Notes: generated from the letters alone by a model not told the origin. A stretch of DNA of 64,000 nt from Humulus lupulus (GCF_963169125.1 NC_084798.1:104859970-104923969); one strand, 5' to 3'. Counted from the stretch's first letter, positions 35,701 to 47,590 are shown. Numbers and translations are program-made.

Positions 35701-36734
35701 GGGATGTGGTAGATTATGTGGCTAAGTGCTTAACTTGTCAGCAGGTCAAGGCTGAGCACCAGAGGCCAGCGGGGTTATTGCAGCCTTTGGGGATCCCAGA
35801 ATGGAAGTGGGAAGACATTACTATGGATTTTCTGGTTGGTTTACCAAGAACTGTGGGACAGCATGACTCTGTGTGGGTGATTGTGGATAGGTATACCAAA
35901 TCCGCCCACTTCTTGCCTGTTAGAACAACCTATACTGTTGAGCAGTATGCTGGGTTGTATGTAAAGGAGATTGTTCGACTTCATGGGGCTCCGAGGTCGA
36001 TAGTGTCGGACAGAGACCCCACCTTCACCTCCAAGTCATGGGAGAGTTTGCAGAAGGCTATGGGCACGCAGTTACGGTTTAGTACCGCTTATCATCCTCA
36101 GAAGGATGGGCAGTCTGAGAGGATGATTCAGATATTGGAGGATCTGCTGCGAGCCTATGTACTTGATTTTGGGGGATCGTGGAGTAGGTATCTTCCTTTG
36201 ATTGAATTCTCATACAATAATAGTTATCAGGCGACCATTGGTGTGGCTCCGTACGAGATGCTCTATGGAAGAAAGTGTCGATCACCTATTCATTGGGATG
36301 AGACAGGTGAGAGAAGGTATTTGGGTCCAGAGATGGTTCAAAGGACGAATGAGGCAGTTGAGAAGATCAGAGCACGTATGCTCGCCTCCCAGAGTCGACA
36401 GAAAAGTTATTCAGACCTGAGACATAGGAGCGTGGAGTTTCAGGTGGGAGATCATGTGTTCCTTAGGGTTTCACCCATGAGGGGTGTGAAACGATTTGGT
36501 GTTCGGGGTAAGTTGAGCCCCAGGTTTGTTGGCCCCTTCGAGATATTGGAACAAGTTGGTGAGGTAGATTACAGATTAGCGATGCCTCCAGCTTTATCGG
36601 GGGTTCATGATGTATTTCATATATCTATGCTTCGGAAGTATATGTCAGACTCAACGCATGTCTTGAGTTTTGAGAATTTGGAGCTTGATCAGGATTTGTC
36701 CTATGAAGAGAAGCCGGTTCAGATTCTTGACTGA
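32700..36734 (+). CDS. Tekay gag-pol polyprotein, 1,344 codons open
   Basis: The open frame starts at an internal ATG. The first 15 residues are out of the family frame, and true homology starts at WWDVV (about residue 17). Gag core to about residue 110; CCHC knuckle [14 protein letters not shown] (216-229); aspartic protease DSG (279-281) and later GMDWL; RT from about 460 with FIDD (aspartates 616-617); RNase H with YCDAS (D763). Integrase has an HHCC finger (H about 973, C1010, C1013) and catalytic D1043, D1104 and E1140, with 35 residues between the last two. A GPFEIL...FHISML C-terminal domain follows. It would copy and insert the element. The frame ends at TGA 36732-36734, just before the chromodomain. 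A full-length product would also need the frameshifted Gag start, so it may be translated poorly or not at all. Confidence 0.93.
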   Translation: MTGLTVQAICSGLTLAWWDVVSQRRDVVVMTWEEFINVFNEKYYSVAVRAAKVDEFINLTQNRTTVTEYAIKFDRVAKFAPDLVPSDAARRDRLVRGLNVMIARDVNITLDPVTTTYGQAVDKALTAERVEDQIWKDSAVRRDARRTVPPFVGTSRGSGPSEQKKRAPDSFTSPSTDRRVRGATTGRQGGGDNWRSFPMCPRCRRRHQGECRIRACFVCGSAIHLKRDCPQVKKEEQKQSDSLAPARVFTLTQTKAEASPSVVTGQISSAGSLYSALFDSGATHSFVSARVIDQLCRPSGVYARGFQTLLPTEELVVSGKWIRALPVEVDGRELFVDLIELEIDDFDIILGMDWLSKYGAMIDCRRRMVTFEPEGEVPFVFVGTVSGPRVPMISALRARDLIPKGCMGFLASIVDTSRVVLVGPGETRVVSEFPELFPADLPGLSPRREIDFVIELIPGAEPVSRTPYRMAPTELKELKIQLQELLDLGFIRPSFSPWGALVLFVKKKDGSLRMCINYRELNKLTIKNKYPLPRIDDFFDQLQGRTVFSKIDLRSGYHQLRIKEEDIPKTAFRTRYGHYEFLVMSFGLTNAPAAFMDMMNRVFKDYLDKFVIVFIDDILVYSQTEMEHEQHLRLVLQWLREHKLYAKFSKCEFWLPQVTFLGYIVSKEGILVDPSKIEAVRDWPRPSNVPEVRSFLGLAGYYRRFVEGFSRIATPLTELTKKKTRYVWTDRCENSFKELKRRLITAPVLSLPTENEKFVVYCDASRQGLGCVLMQAGKVIAYASRQLKEYEQRYPTHDLELAAAVFELKIWRHYLYGEKCEIYTDHKSLKYFFTQKDLNMRQRRWLELVKDYDCDILYHLGKANVVADALSRKGPGQLFSSRQISGKFAEEMVRAGIELVVRLLADITLQSTLFERIKEAQEKDSLLPGHRESALVGATNDFSISEMGLLKYKGRICVPMDSDLRREILDESHTTPYSLHLGTTKMYQDLKVLYWWSGMKRDVVDYVAKCLTCQQVKAEHQRPAGLLQPLGIPEWKWEDITMDFLVGLPRTVGQHDSVWVIVDRYTKSAHFLPVRTTYTVEQYAGLYVKEIVRLHGAPRSIVSDRDPTFTSKSWESLQKAMGTQLRFSTAYHPQKDGQSERMIQILEDLLRAYVLDFGGSWSRYLPLIEFSYNNSYQATIGVAPYEMLYGRKCRSPIHWDETGERRYLGPEMVQRTNEAVEKIRARMLASQSRQKSYSDLRHRSVEFQVGDHVFLRVSPMRGVKRFGVRGKLSPRFVGPFEILEQVGEVDYRLAMPPALSGVHDVFHISMLRKYMSDSTHVLSFENLELDQDLSYEEKPVQILD

Positions 36735-36863
36735 AAAGATAAGGTCTTGAGGAGCAAGACCATCACCTTAGTGAAAGTGCTGTGGAGGAACAGCAAGGTT
36801 GAGGAGGCGACGTGGGAACTTGAGTCAGAGATGAGGGTGCAGTACCTCGAGTTGTTCAGGTAA
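36735..36863 (+). pseudogene. Chromodomain-like tail after in-frame stop
   Basis: The frame stays open for 42 codons past the TGA to a TAA at 36861-36863. It encodes LVKVLWRNSKVEEATWELES, the conserved end of Tekay-clade integrases, which acts as a chromodomain-like targeting module. The TGA directly follows PVQILD, inside this domain. The same peptide appears in the antisense relatives at 53340-53470 and 61020-61200. Confidence 0.85.
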
Positions 36864-36883
36864 TTTCAAAGACGAAATTTCTA

Positions 36884-36896
36884 TAAGGAGGGGATA
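36884..36896 (+). other. Polypurine tract, Tekay
   Basis: AAGGAGGGGA lies a few bases before the 3' LTR, in the position that primes plus-strand synthesis. The same tract recurs in antisense at 9806-9822 and 61001-61016. Confidence 0.85.
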
Positions 36897-36898
36897 GT

Positions 36899-38996
36899 TG
36901 TAACAACCCGAATTTGCTAATTGGGCTTAGGGCCTTGATTAGTGTGCCTTGAGGGTAATAAGTGATTTAATTTGCTTGTATGTGAATTTATGTGTATATA
37001 TGTTGTATATGTGTCATATGTCTGTACAGCACGATCCGAGATAGTCCTGAGGAGCAGTTCGCCAGAGAGTCACAACGGGGTTGAGATTCGGACTCGGGGC
37101 GAGTCGAGGGGTAATTCTGGTGTTAGTCGATTTATGGGATTATCGGAGCATAGAAATAAATATTTGGAGATATATTTAAGGATAGAATGCCTAGGCGGGA
37201 ATATTTGGGGAATTTACCATTTTTTCCCTCGGGGACGTTTTGGTACCCCGAGCCTTGAGGTAACCTTTAGACTTAAGTTATATAAAACAAATAAAAGAAA
37301 GGAACCATTTAGAAACTTGTAAACCGACTCAAACTTCTCGTCACACTGAAGTTAGTTTGAGCTTATCTCTCTCTCACTCTCTAAGACAACACTCAAGAGG
37401 AAACCTAAAGGAATTGCCAAGGAATTGAAGGGATTTCAGCTGGGATGCTCTAGGAGCTTGAAGCTTTGGGATTGAGGATCAAAATTCTGGGATTAAGCTC
37501 AGCAAGGTAAGCTCTAAACATTAAAGTTTAGCCTTTAACTTTCTACTGGTTCTAGAGGATTGCATGTAGCTAAGCTTGCTTAATCTTTGGGTGTTTTAGC
37601 TAAGTTTTGGAGCATACTTTGATGAGGTTTTGATGTCGTTTCTGTGCTGAAGTAATTATGTTGAATATCTAGGAGTCTTAGCTTGATTTTGGTGGTTATT
37701 GGCTTGAAGAAGGGATGAAAAACTGATGGAAAATCTGGGTTCGTCGTATGGAGCCGCGGCCCTAGGAGGGGTGTGCCGCGGCCTGCATGCGCGCGCAGCC
37801 ATGGGAGGCTGAGAGAATTCGGGCGCGCCGCGGCCCGCGTGGTGGTCAGTGGAGAGCTAGCCTCTGTTTTGAGGCTAGTCGCGGCTCTAGAGGGTGGAGT
37901 CGCGGCCCTTAGTGTCAGTGAGGATTTTAATGATATTTTTGACTTGGGAACTTAAAGGGTAAGGTTCGGGATGGATTTTATCATTCGGATTGATAGACTT
38001 CAAGAACCCAGAGGTTAGGGTTACGGTTTGTGGTTATTTGTTGGGTTGGAATTTGATGGTCGGATATTTTTATGTGTTGTGACTAGGATTTCAACGAGGC
38101 TCACGTTAGTGGACTGTGCTCGGGGTATCGGTGGTCAGGAAGCTCGGAACTCAGGTAAGAAAACCCCTGTTTCCGTAGAGCTTGTGTGCAGGGCTGAGCC
38201 CCATGTGTTGAATGGAAATGATTTGCAGGGCCGAGCCCTATATGCTAGAATTGCGGAGCATAGCTCATTATCTGTTTATGCTTGAATTCTATGCTTGTTG
38301 CTATATTGTGTTTGATACTATATGTGTGATCGGCAAGAGCCGGGAACGGTGTAGACCGGGAACGGCATCAAGCACGATGAGTGCAAGGCCAAGAACGGCT
38401 TGAGGCCGGTAACGGCGTTGAGCGCGAGGGGCGCTAGTAGCCAGGGCGAGTCCCTAACAGGATACCTGGGATATCCTAACGGCATGGTCCGCGAACCCAG
38501 GGTTTGGTAAACGCCTGGGACGGCTAGGCCATACGTGTTTAGCCATTGGTGGCCTGCTTATATGTTTGATTCATGTATTGCATATGTTATCCGTTATGGG
38601 TTTTCTAGCTGGGCTTCGGCTCACAGATGCTCTGTGGTGCAGGTAAGGGTAAGGAGAAGATCAACCAACCATGAGCACAGCTGGCGTGAGGCGGCGTGTA
38701 CATGTCCGGCCAGCCTGGCTGTCACAGCTAGGGGACTTTGGGAGATGCTTGTAAATGAACTTAGATTTTTGTCGCCTAGTCGACTCTGACCGGTTTTGTG
38801 TTGTAAATATTTTCTAAACTAAGTTTTGGGATCCCAAATGTAAATTTTTATAGCTAAATGTGAAAAACTACTTTCTCTAATGTTTTCCTTGTAATTAGGG
38901 CTTAATGACACGTTTTGAGTTAAAACCTCGATTAGCGAGTTGAAAGCACGATTTTAAACACACTTAGTAACGGCTCTAAGGAGGTAGGGCGTTACA
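36899..38996 (+). repeat. Tekay 3' LTR
   Basis: Starts TGTAACAACCCGAATTTGC, ends GTAGGGCGTTACA, and is 2,098 bp like the 5' copy. Differences from it are scattered substitutions, denser in the first 350 bases (about 13), as counted by eye. TATA box at 37279-37287; GC island 37752-37905. Confidence 0.95.
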
Positions 38997-39001
38997 ATAT
39001 C

Positions 39002-39180
39002 ATAGATTAGTTTAAAACCTAAAGAAATAGAGATATGATTGTTTTTGGTATTTTTTCTCATATCTTACATATTTTTGGTGTATGTTGTGCTATTTCTTTA
39101 AATATGTGTGAATAGAAGTTTTATTGAGCAAATGCGATTGATTTCAATTTTATTGGTAATTTTTAGTTTTAAGTTAAGTA
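39002..39180 (+). other. Copia leader, part 3
   Basis: AT-rich non-coding leader leading directly into the copia gag. It contains no open frame. Confidence 0.6.
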
Positions 39181-40128
39181 GTGTCTCTGTGTACTCCCAT
39201 CCTTTCTCAACTTTCGATGGAGAAACTCACTGGAGAAAACTTCCTTAAATGGAAGCAAAACATCAACATTGTGTTGATTGGTGACAACTCCAAGTTCGTC
39301 ATGACTGAGGAATCCCTGGAAGTTCCAGCTGAAACAGCTACCAAGTCTGTGAGGGACAAGTATGAGTGTTGGCAGGCGGCCAACAACAAGGCGCGGTACT
39401 ACATGTTGACTAGTATGGTCGACACTCTCAAGAAAAAGATGGAGAATGTCGAGACAACCTAAGAAATCATGGATCAGCTCCAAGACATGTTTGGTGCCAA
39501 GTCAGTGCAGACTCATTTTGAGGCCACCAAGAAATATGCCAATGCTCGGATGGCACCTTCTCAACATGTTCATGATCACCTGATCAAGATGACAAACTAC
39601 TTTCAGGAAGCTGAACTGCATGGAGCCATAATAGATGAGGAAACTTAAGTTGGCTTAATGCTTAACAATCTTTCTCCAGCTTTCCTGCCATTCACCACCA
39701 ACTATGTGTTGAATAAACTCAATTATGGTCTGGCGCAGCTCATGAATGAGGTTCATACTTTTGAGTCTATCATGGGTGGACCTAGTAAGGGAGGAGAAAA
39801 GAAGACAACTACTACTGCTACTGCTGATCCAGCTAAGGATGAAGCTAACCAATCTTCGTCTTCGAATGCTGGAAACAAGAGGAAAGGTGGACAAAACAAC
39901 AACCCTAAGCGTGCAAAGGCTGCAAAGGCAAGTGCACAACAAAGTTCACAGATGCCTAAGGGGAAGAACAAGAAAAACAAGAAAGGTAAAGGTAATTGTT
40001 TTCACTGCAAAGAGAAGGGGCAATGGAAACAGGATTGCCCCAAGTTTCTAGCTGCTAAAAAGAAAGGTAATGATTATAGTTCATTTATCTTGGAAACATG
40101 TGTTTTAGAGAATGATAAATCCATTTAG
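39181..40128 (+). pseudogene. Ty1/copia gag, start codon lost
   Basis: The family start appears at 39181, where GTG stands in the place of ATG before SLCTPILSQLSMEKLTGENF; an in-frame ATG follows at 39216. The Gag domain continues with a WQAANNKARYYML motif. It is interrupted by stops at about 39460 and 39646, then is open to 40128, ending in a lysine-rich region. The knuckle CFHCKEKGQWKQDC (39997-40038) has Q where the zinc-binding H is expected. These changes make it non-functional. Gag would form the capsid. Confidence 0.85.
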
Positions 40129-41700
40129 ATTATTGATTCTGGATCTACTAACCATGTTTGTAATTCTTTGCAGCTTCTAGAATCGTGGTAGGAAGTGGAA
40201 GAAGGCGGCTTAAAGCTTAGAGTTAGGAACGGAGTGTTCATTGCGGTCCAAGCTAGAGGAAGAGCTCGTCTGAAGTTCGGAAATAAATTTTTAATTTTAA
40301 AAGATGTATTTTTATTCAGGATTTTAGTAGACATTTAATTTCAGTTTCCATGTTGCAATTAGAATGATTTGTTATGACTTTCACAAGTTTTAATATATCT
40401 ATTTCTTTCAATGGATCACAATTGTGTATTGCATGTTTGGAAAACGGGCTTTATATTTTGCGACCTAACGAACCCCTCGCTCTTAACAATGATTTGTTCA
40501 AAGTAGCTAAACCTAGGACCAATAAACGTCAAAAGACCGATAATGATAATATGACGTATTTATGGCACTTGAGACTAGGTCACATTGGCTATGATAGGAT
40601 TCAAAGACTTACAAAGGATGGACCTTTGAGGGAACTCACCTTTGGTGAATTACTTGTCTGTAAATCTTGTGTAGAAGGCAAACTGACCAAGCGTCCATTC
40701 TTTGGAAAGGGTGATAGGGCCAAAGAACCACTTGATCTTGTGCATTCAGATGTTTGTAGACCTTTGAATGTACAAGCCAGATGTGGTTTTGAGTATTTCG
40801 TCACTTTCATTGACGTTTACTCTAGATACTCATTTCTTTACCTAATGCATTGAAAATCAGAAACATTTTCAAAGTTTCAAGAATTCCTAGCAATGGCTCA
40901 GAACCAATTAGGTAAAACGTTAAAGATCTTGCAATCTGATAGGGGTGGAGAATATTTGGATATGCAGTTCCAAGATCATTTAACTGAACTTGGGATTTTA
41001 TCACAACTTACTACCCCAGGTTCTCCGCAACAAAATGGTGTAGCGGAACGCCGGAATAGAACTTTATTGGAAATGGTTAGATGCATGCTTAGTTACTCAA
41101 CTCTACCAACTTCGTTCTTGGGACACGCAATTGAAATCGCGAATGACATTCTCAATGTCGTGCTGTCTAAATCAATCCCCAAAACACCTTTAGAACTTTG
41201 GAATGGTCGTGAACCTAGTTTACGCCATTATAGAATCTAGGGTGTCCCGCCCACGTCCTGAGGAAAAAGAAGGCAAAGCTAGAATCACGAGCTGAAGTTT
41301 GCATGTTTGTTGGCTATCCTAAAGGTACTCAGGGTGGACTTTTCTATAGTCATTCAGAAAAGAAAGTGTTTACTTCTACAAATGCTACTTTTCTGGAAAA
41401 TGACTATGTCCTGAACTTTAAACCTCGCAGCAAAGTAGTTTTAGAGGAGATGATTAAAGAATTGACTCCAACCAATGTTCCATCATCATCAATGCAAGTT
41501 GATGATTAAATTCCCACTCTTCATGTCCAACCGACGTAAGTTGATTCAAATGAAGAAAAGTACCATTGTTCCTGAGCAAACAGTCACGGAGCCTCGTCGT
41601 AGTGGGAGGGTTTCTAGGAATCTAGTTCGCTATGGTTTGGATGGAGAACCCAATATGGTTGTTGATGACACTAGTGATGATGATCTATTGTCTTTAAAAT
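40129..41700 (+). pseudogene. Ty1/copia protease and integrase
   Basis: The protease begins IIDSGSTNHVC (DSG at 40135-40143) right after a TAG stop, and has further stops at about 40189 and 40336. The GAG-pre-integrase zinc finger follows: HLRLGH (H at 40566 and 40581) and CKSC (40659-40670). The integrase core has D (VHSDV, 40749), D (LQSDRGGEY, 40938) and E (AERRNRT, 41046), with 35 residues between the last two. All three catalytic residues survive. Stops at about 40852 and 41238, plus a frameshift near 41240, break the frame. After 41300, fragments of the integrase C-terminal region remain (FVGYPKGTQGG; RRSGRVSRNLVRYG). Confidence 0.88.
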
Positions 41701-42755
41701 AGGCAATGGCTAGCCCTGAAAAGGAACTATGGCTCGAAGCCATGAAACAGGAAATGGAGTCCATGTACTCAAATTCTGTCTGGGATCTTGTGAAATAACC
41801 TAGTGACTTTAGGGCCATTGGGTGCAAGTGGAACTACAAGAAGAAACGAGGTGTTGATGGAAATATCGAGACTTATAAAGCTCAATTAGTGGCAAAGGGT
41901 TATACTCAAAGAGAAGGCGTGGACTATGAGGAAACTTTTAGTCCGGTAGCCATGCTCAAATCCATTCGCATCCTCCTATCCATAGCAGCCCCTCTCGACT
42001 ATGAGATCTGGAAAATGGATGTCAAGACAACGTTTCTTAATGAAAGCTTGACAAAGTCATTTATATGGATCAGCCATAAGGATTTAAAGTAGCAGGACAA
42101 GAAGGAAAAGTTTGCAAGTTGAATAGGTCCATCTATGGACTTAAGCAAGCTTCTCGTTCCTTGAATATTACGTTGATGAAATAATCAAGACCTATGGCTT
42201 TGAACAAAATATTGATGAGCCCTGTGTTTAACAACTAAAGGCAAATCAAATAGTGGTATTCCTGGTTCTTTATGTAGATGATATCTTACTCATTGGAAAC
42301 AATGTTAAGATATTATCAGATGTGAAGAATTGGCTGAGTACTCAATTCCAGATGAAGGATTTGGGTGAAGCAAGTTATGTTCTAGGTATCCAGATCATTA
42401 GGGATAGAAAGAACAGACTCTTAGCTCTATCTCAAGCAGCTTACTTAGATAAAGTGCTTGAATGTTTCTCAATGACAAATTCCCAGAAAGGGCATCTACC
42501 GTCCCGCCATGGAATTCATCTTTCAAAGAAGCAGTCTCCCCAGACTCCTGAAGAGGAAGATGCAATGAGAAAAGTTCCTTACGCATCTGCAGTTGGAAAT
42601 CTGATGTATGCCATGTTGTGTACTAGACCAGATATCTGCTATGCAGTGGGAGCAGTGAGCAGGTATCAGTCAAACCCACGACCGGAACATTGGATAGCAA
42701 TTAAGCATATCCTGAAGTATTTGAGATGGACGAGGGATTATTTGTTGGTCTAGAA
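41701..42755 (+). pseudogene. Ty1/copia reverse transcriptase
   Basis: RT homology starts MASPEKELWLEAMKQEM and continues with KARLVAKGYTQ-like sequence (QLVAKGYTQREGVDYEETF) and WKMDVKTTFLN. A run of stops and frame changes at 42090-42250 breaks the middle of the domain. From 42253 the frame is open again with LYVDDILL (YVDD at 42271-42282), MKDLGEASYVLGIQI and YLRWTRDYLLV. Both the DVKTTF and YVDD segments are present, but they are separated by broken sequence. Confidence 0.88.
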
Positions 42756-43251
42756 GGGTGGTGTTCTGAACCCTGTAGGCTACACCGATTCATATTTTCA
42801 GACTGATGTCGATGAAAGGAAGTCTACCTCTGGAATGGTGTTTACTCTTGGGGGTGGAGCTGTGATTTGGAGAAGCGTAAAGTAGTCGGCAATCTCAGAT
42901 TCCACCATGGAGGCTAAGTAGATAGCCGCGTCAGAAACAGCTAAGTTAATAGTCTGGCTAAAGAAGTTCTATTCGGATCTTGGTGTTATTCCAGAAATGG
43001 ATAAACCGCTTGTGTTGTTTTGTGACAATACAAGAGCGATAGCCAACTCGAAAGAACCTCGAAGTCACAAGAGGAGTAAGCATATAGAAAGGAAGTATCA
43101 CATTATTCGAGAATATGTGGCCAGGGGAGATGTGAAGGTTATGAAGATTGCAACTGAAGACAATCTTTCGGATACATTTACAAAGACACTACCAGAAGCT
43201 ACATTTGATAAGCATATCAAGGAAATGGGATTAGTAGAATTAAGGCATTAG
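42756..43251 (+). pseudogene. Ty1/copia RNase H
   Basis: GYTDSYFQTDVDERKSTSG (catalytic D in YTD, 42781-42789) leads into the RNase H domain. Stops at 42753 and around 42885 and 42920 interrupt it. From 42997 the frame is open: LFCDNTRAIANSKEPRSHK, then KHIERKYHIIREYVARGDV and a TFTKTLPEA end. The polypurine tract follows within 25 bases. Confidence 0.88.
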
Positions 43252-43264
43252 TTTCAATTAGTGC

Positions 43265-43273
43265 AAGTGGGAG
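43265..43273 (+). other. Polypurine tract, copia
   Basis: AAGTGGGAG just before the 3' LTR (TGTTGGGG at 43276) is the usual copia polypurine tract. Confidence 0.75.
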
Positions 43274-43275
43274 TT

Positions 43276-45118
43276 TGTTGGGGTTTTATGCCCTAATTAA
43301 AACACAAATTCTTTGTAATCTCATTTTATTATCAATAAAAGAATAGAAATCATTTTTTTACTTGGTCAATCACTTTGCTCACATGTTTTATTTTCATGAT
43401 TATTTGTTTAACATAAACTTCTATTAAATCCCGAGCATATAGCTAATCTTATTTATAGTGACGTAATCACAGTGGAATATAAATATGATTATATGTTCAA
43501 AAATAAGTTAGTTCTAAGATTAATCAGTGCACAGGATTTACACTGACTTGCTAATCTACGATATGATCTGCTTACATATCACAGTGTTATGTTCTTTCCA
43601 GAACATTAGCAAAGTAGATAAGAACGGATGTATTTGTTACATCTGACAAGACCGATATTGACAGTTGATAAGATAAGTAAACATACCATTATTATCTATT
43701 CTAGTCATATCATATAATTGACCATAGGTCAATTCAATCTCAATTCTGAGTGGTTAGTATTCTAACTGATTGTATTATTTGAGTTCTTTGACTTGTTCGT
43801 TACCAGCTTACCCTACAGACTAGCCCATACTTAAGTGGGAGTGTTAATCATAGATATGAACACCTATAGCTTCTGATGAAGAAGTGAAATGATGGTTTTC
43901 TTTTATTTCGGTTCAAGGTGTTAAATGATAGAGATCTCATTTCAGTAATTAAATTAGTTTACTGAAATATCATTTATAAGGAACTAAGTGTTTTAAGGAT
44001 AAAATATAATGAGGGGTAAAATGGTATTTTAGTCCTTTCTCATTGTAGACCGTCTATAGAGGATTGAGTGAAAATTATGGTTGTAACAATGGATAATTAA
44101 TAGCATATCTATATTTGTTATAAAGCGTTCTATGAATTCAATAGTGCAATTCCGAGTCAGTGGAGTCACGAGGAATTAATAAGTTAGTAAATTTATTTGT
44201 TAGATTTATGATAACTTATTGGAGATTGATTTCATAGGCCCATGGTCCCCATTGTACCTTGGATAAAATCATCTAGATATTCTCAATTAATTGATTTAAT
44301 TATCAATTAGAATTATCAAAGTTGACCAAGTCAAATTTGGATAGTTTCACAATGTTATGTATTTTTTAGAAGAAAAGAGAAATTATGACAGATTTATTAA
44401 TTAAGATAAATTGGTATCTAAATTAGTAAATAAGTTTAAATCAAGGTTCAGATTATAAATAAATAATTTGGTAAAGGATTTAAATAATTATTTATTTAAT
44501 TAAATCAATAGAAAATAATGCATGCCTTGATTTTAAGTCCAATGGGCTTATAATCAAATGGGAAATTTCACGGGCCTAAAGCCCATGATAATTTCGACCT
44601 AGGGATTTAAAATGGCTATTATTTTATTGATTTTTTAATTAAATTAAATGGCCTAATTGAGTCTATAATAGGAGTGCTTAGAGAGAAGTTATAAGTTAAG
44701 ATTTCTAAGACGACAGATAAGTTTAATCACTGGTTTTCTAATAGTTTTAGACTCTCTCTAAACACAAGTCATTTTCTAAGCCTCTTTGTTATTTTCTCTT
44801 CTTTTCTCTATATCTATCTCATGTGTTGAGAATTTCCCACACTAGTCTAGGTGATTCTAAGGATACATTGGAAGGTTGTGAAGAAAATAGAAGATCGATT
44901 CAGTTTCTTGATAATACTCTGCGACAGAGAGGATATAAGAGTTAGAGAAACTGAAGGAATGACTCTTTCATTCTGCTGCTTATACTGTAAGTATTCTTGT
45001 CTCTGTTTTTTTCTTTGAATTCAATTTTAGAAACATGTTCTAGGTTATTTCATATTAATTGGTTTAATATTATAACTACATGAAAATAAATAAAGATCTT
45101 GTATACATTTTCCTAAAA
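43276..45118 (+). repeat. Copia 3' LTR
   Basis: 1,843 bp, aligned along its full length with 23562-25432. A deletion of about 28 bp at about 43831 accounts for the length difference. It is followed by the target-site duplication AAGTG (45119-45123). Confidence 0.9.
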
Positions 45119-46019
45119 AAGTGATCTATCCCCATTCTCCTCAACATTTTACGGGTTCTTGGGTGAAAGCTTAATCCTGATGGGACAAATCAAGCTGCCA
45201 GTGATACTTGGAGAAGTGCCTCGATAGGCCTTCAAATATTGCACTTTACTGATGGTGGATTGCTCGTCTGCCTATAACGCCATTTTGGGTCGTCCAACCC
45301 TGGCTGAGAATGGGGCAGCCACCTCCATTAGACATTTGTGCATGAAGTCCCTCATGGAATCGAGGATTGGCACGGTCTCTAGGGACCAGAAAGGTTAAAA
45401 TGTGTCGCTCAAACACCGAGTGATGGTGATTGATGCAGCGACTCTCGAGCAGCCTCCTCCAGCGGAGATGGAGGTCTAGGATGTTCTTGAAGAACAGAAG
45501 TCCAACGAGTTTGACCCCAGGGTTGGAGACGATAAGGAAATTGAGCCCATGGAAGAAATTGAAGAAATTATCCTCAATGAAGCCAACCCAAAAATAAAAA
45601 CAAAGGATGGGAAAAACCTTAAGGCAGAAGTCCGATAAGCTTTGGTAAGCTTTCTCTGTGAGACCCAGATGTCTTCACTTGGTCTCATGCAGACATGATG
45701 GGAATCAAACCCAACATAATCTGCCACACCTGGAACATAGATCCCAACGTTGACTTAGTGCAACAAAAAAGAAGGTTACTGGACCCAACAAGAGCGAAGG
45801 CCCTGAAAGTTGAAGTTGACAAACTTCTCGAGAACGAGTTCATTCGAGACGCCTAATACCAAATATAGTTAGAAAACCTAGTGCTGGCCCCAAAGCCTAA
45901 CAAGACCTAAAGGACCTACATTGATTTTACTAACCTTGACAAGGCTTGCTCCCCCCCCGCTTCTCAAGATTGACCAGATGGTGGATGCCACCTTCGGGTA
46001 TGAACTCTTTACGTTCATG
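45119..46019 (+). pseudogene. Tat-type protease end and RT start
   Basis: After the copia, Tat coding resumes with DLSPFSSTFYGFLGESL (protease) and CSSAYNAILGRPTLAENG, the conserved end of the Tat protease region. An acidic linker follows (about 45470-45600). The RT start is visible at 45820-46019: KLLENEFIRDA, LAPKPNKT, TYIDFTNLDKACS and KIDQMVDATFGYELFTF. Stops are frequent (about 45478, 45636, 45854, 45869, 45908) and frames shift. A solo LTR splits the RT at 46020, within FMDAY. Confidence 0.82.
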
Positions 46020-47412
46020 TGTAATGCCCCAAATTTCCTAATGAGGTTTAGGGCCTTGATTAGGAGGCCAGGAGGGCCATAATTGATTTATTATAGTATT
46101 TAATGATTATATGCATGTGTACGTGGATTATATTATTATATGATGGTGAATGCATGCATATGGGCTCATATGTTAATTATGAGGGTAATTTGGTAATTTG
46201 GCCACTATGGGCGTAATTGTATATTTTGGGTGCGTGATTGTGATTAATTAATATAGCCACATTATAAGGTGGATTGGTTCGAGCTATCGACATGAGACGA
46301 TCATGAGATGGAAGTGTTCGGTCTAGTCATAACGGGTTTAAGTTCGGGGCTCGGGGTGAGTCTCGGGGTGAATTTAATGATTAGAGCATTACCGGAAATT
46401 AAAGGGTAATGGGATATGGATTATTGGTATTTGAGAATATTGAGAATAGTGGGAATTGGAGAGCGTTAATTATAATTAACGAGATAGGCGGGAAAGGACG
46501 GTTTTACCCTCGGAAGCTTTTAGAGGGGTTTATTTGGCTTAAGGGCATTATGGTCTTTTGACCTTAAGGATATATATCAGCCGTTAAGGCTGTAGAAGAG
46601 TAACAAAGAAACAGGGATCCTTTTCCTTCTCTCCCGATAGATTTTCTTCCTTTCTTCTCTTTGGATTTTCAAGCTCAGTTTGAGGAATTAAGCCAAGGAA
46701 CCAAGCTTAGCCAAACTAGGGTTGTGCTCCACCATTGAAGAGGGTGTGTTGCCAAGATTAAGGTGAGTTTCTAGCCACTAGAACTCTTGATTTTGCTCTG
46801 TTTTCTAAGTTAAGTTTCAGCTGGTTTTGTGGGTTGGAAACATGGGAATTGGTTGGAGTTTTGGCTAGGGTTCTTGGGGTTGTGGTCCCTAGGACATGTG
46901 GAGATGGTATTTGGGTTCATTTGGGAGTTAATTTAATGTTTGGAAGCTTTTGGATTGGGTTAGAAATGGTAGAATCGATGGAAGGAAATTCTGGGAATTG
47001 GCTGGCTGAAGGTAGCGCTACAGCGCCCAGTGTAGGGCGCCACAGCGCTACCTGCAGGCAGGTTGAGCGGTTTGTGGTTCTGCCTTGAGCACTGGGGTGC
47101 TAGAAGGGCAGCGCTGTAGCGCTACCCTGTTCCTTCATAACCGTGTTTTGGGTGTTTTTAAGGGCTTTTGGCTTGGGGTTTCAATCCTTAAGGCCTCGAG
47201 GTTGATCCTAGTACCCGGTTAAGTGGGGATTGATGTCCCGGAGGCTAGATATTGGTTTGGAAACTTATGTTGACCATTTTTATTGATGGTATCTTATATT
47301 TGGTTATGACTAGGTGACCGCTAAAGGACTAAAGGTTGATCGTTCTCAAGGGTCGTTCTTTAAATCATTCTAGCTCGACTTTGAGGTAAGAAAACTGCAA
47401 CCTGTGTATATG

Positions 47413-47590
47413 TGACATGCATGGCTATTATCGAAGCATGTTGGTTGATTATTGAGTATGACATGCATGGTTATTATCGATTCATGTCGGTTGACTATTA
47501 AGTGTGACATGCATGGCTATTCTTGATGCATGTTGGTTGACTATTAAACGTGACATGCATGGCTGTTATTGGTGCATGTTGGATTGCTGG
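47413..47590 (+). repeat. 46 bp tandem repeat, four units, in solo LTR
   Basis: Units start with TGACATGCATGG at 47413, 47459, 47505 and 47551, a constant 46 bp period. The last unit is diverged. They lie in the transcribed part of the LTR. Confidence 0.88.

Larger units (their letters stand above)
29907..38996 (+). mobile_element. Tekay/Del chromovirus, nearly complete, TSD ATATC
   Basis: A 9,090 bp element with two 2,098 bp LTRs of identical length, perfect ATATC duplications (29902-29906 and 38997-39001), a tRNA-Met primer binding site, gag-pol and a polypurine tract. The integrase ([12 protein letters not shown]) and the chromodomain-like tail place it with Tekay/Del chromoviruses. I counted about 57 substitutions and no indels between the LTRs (about 2.7%). 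At a grass-derived rate of 1.3e-8 per site per year that is roughly 1 million years. It is the best-preserved element in the window. It is unlikely to be autonomous because gag is frameshifted and a stop precedes the chromodomain. Confidence 0.95.
23562..45118 (+). mobile_element. Ty1/copia element with two nested insertions
   Basis: 5' LTR 23562-25432, primer binding site, long non-coding leader (25446-27059, 29409-29906, 39002-39180), gag (39181-40128), pol (40129-43251), polypurine tract and 3' LTR 43276-45118. AAGTG repeats bracket it. It sits inside the protease region of the Tat-type element. The leader holds a Tekay solo LTR (27060-29403) and a Tekay element (29907-38996). Without these the copia is roughly 10.1 kb. 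Comparison of the first 305 LTR bases gives 16 differences (about 5%) by eye. All domains are present but carry stops. Confidence 0.92.

Noticed and set aside
36972..37322. 116-codon open frame in the 3' LTR
   Set aside because: The 5' LTR copy is open only over part of it. The frame crosses the TATA region and has no known domain.
46834..47088. 84-codon open frame in the solo LTR
   Set aside because: It lies over the leader and GC-rich island of an LTR with no domain. Likely chance.
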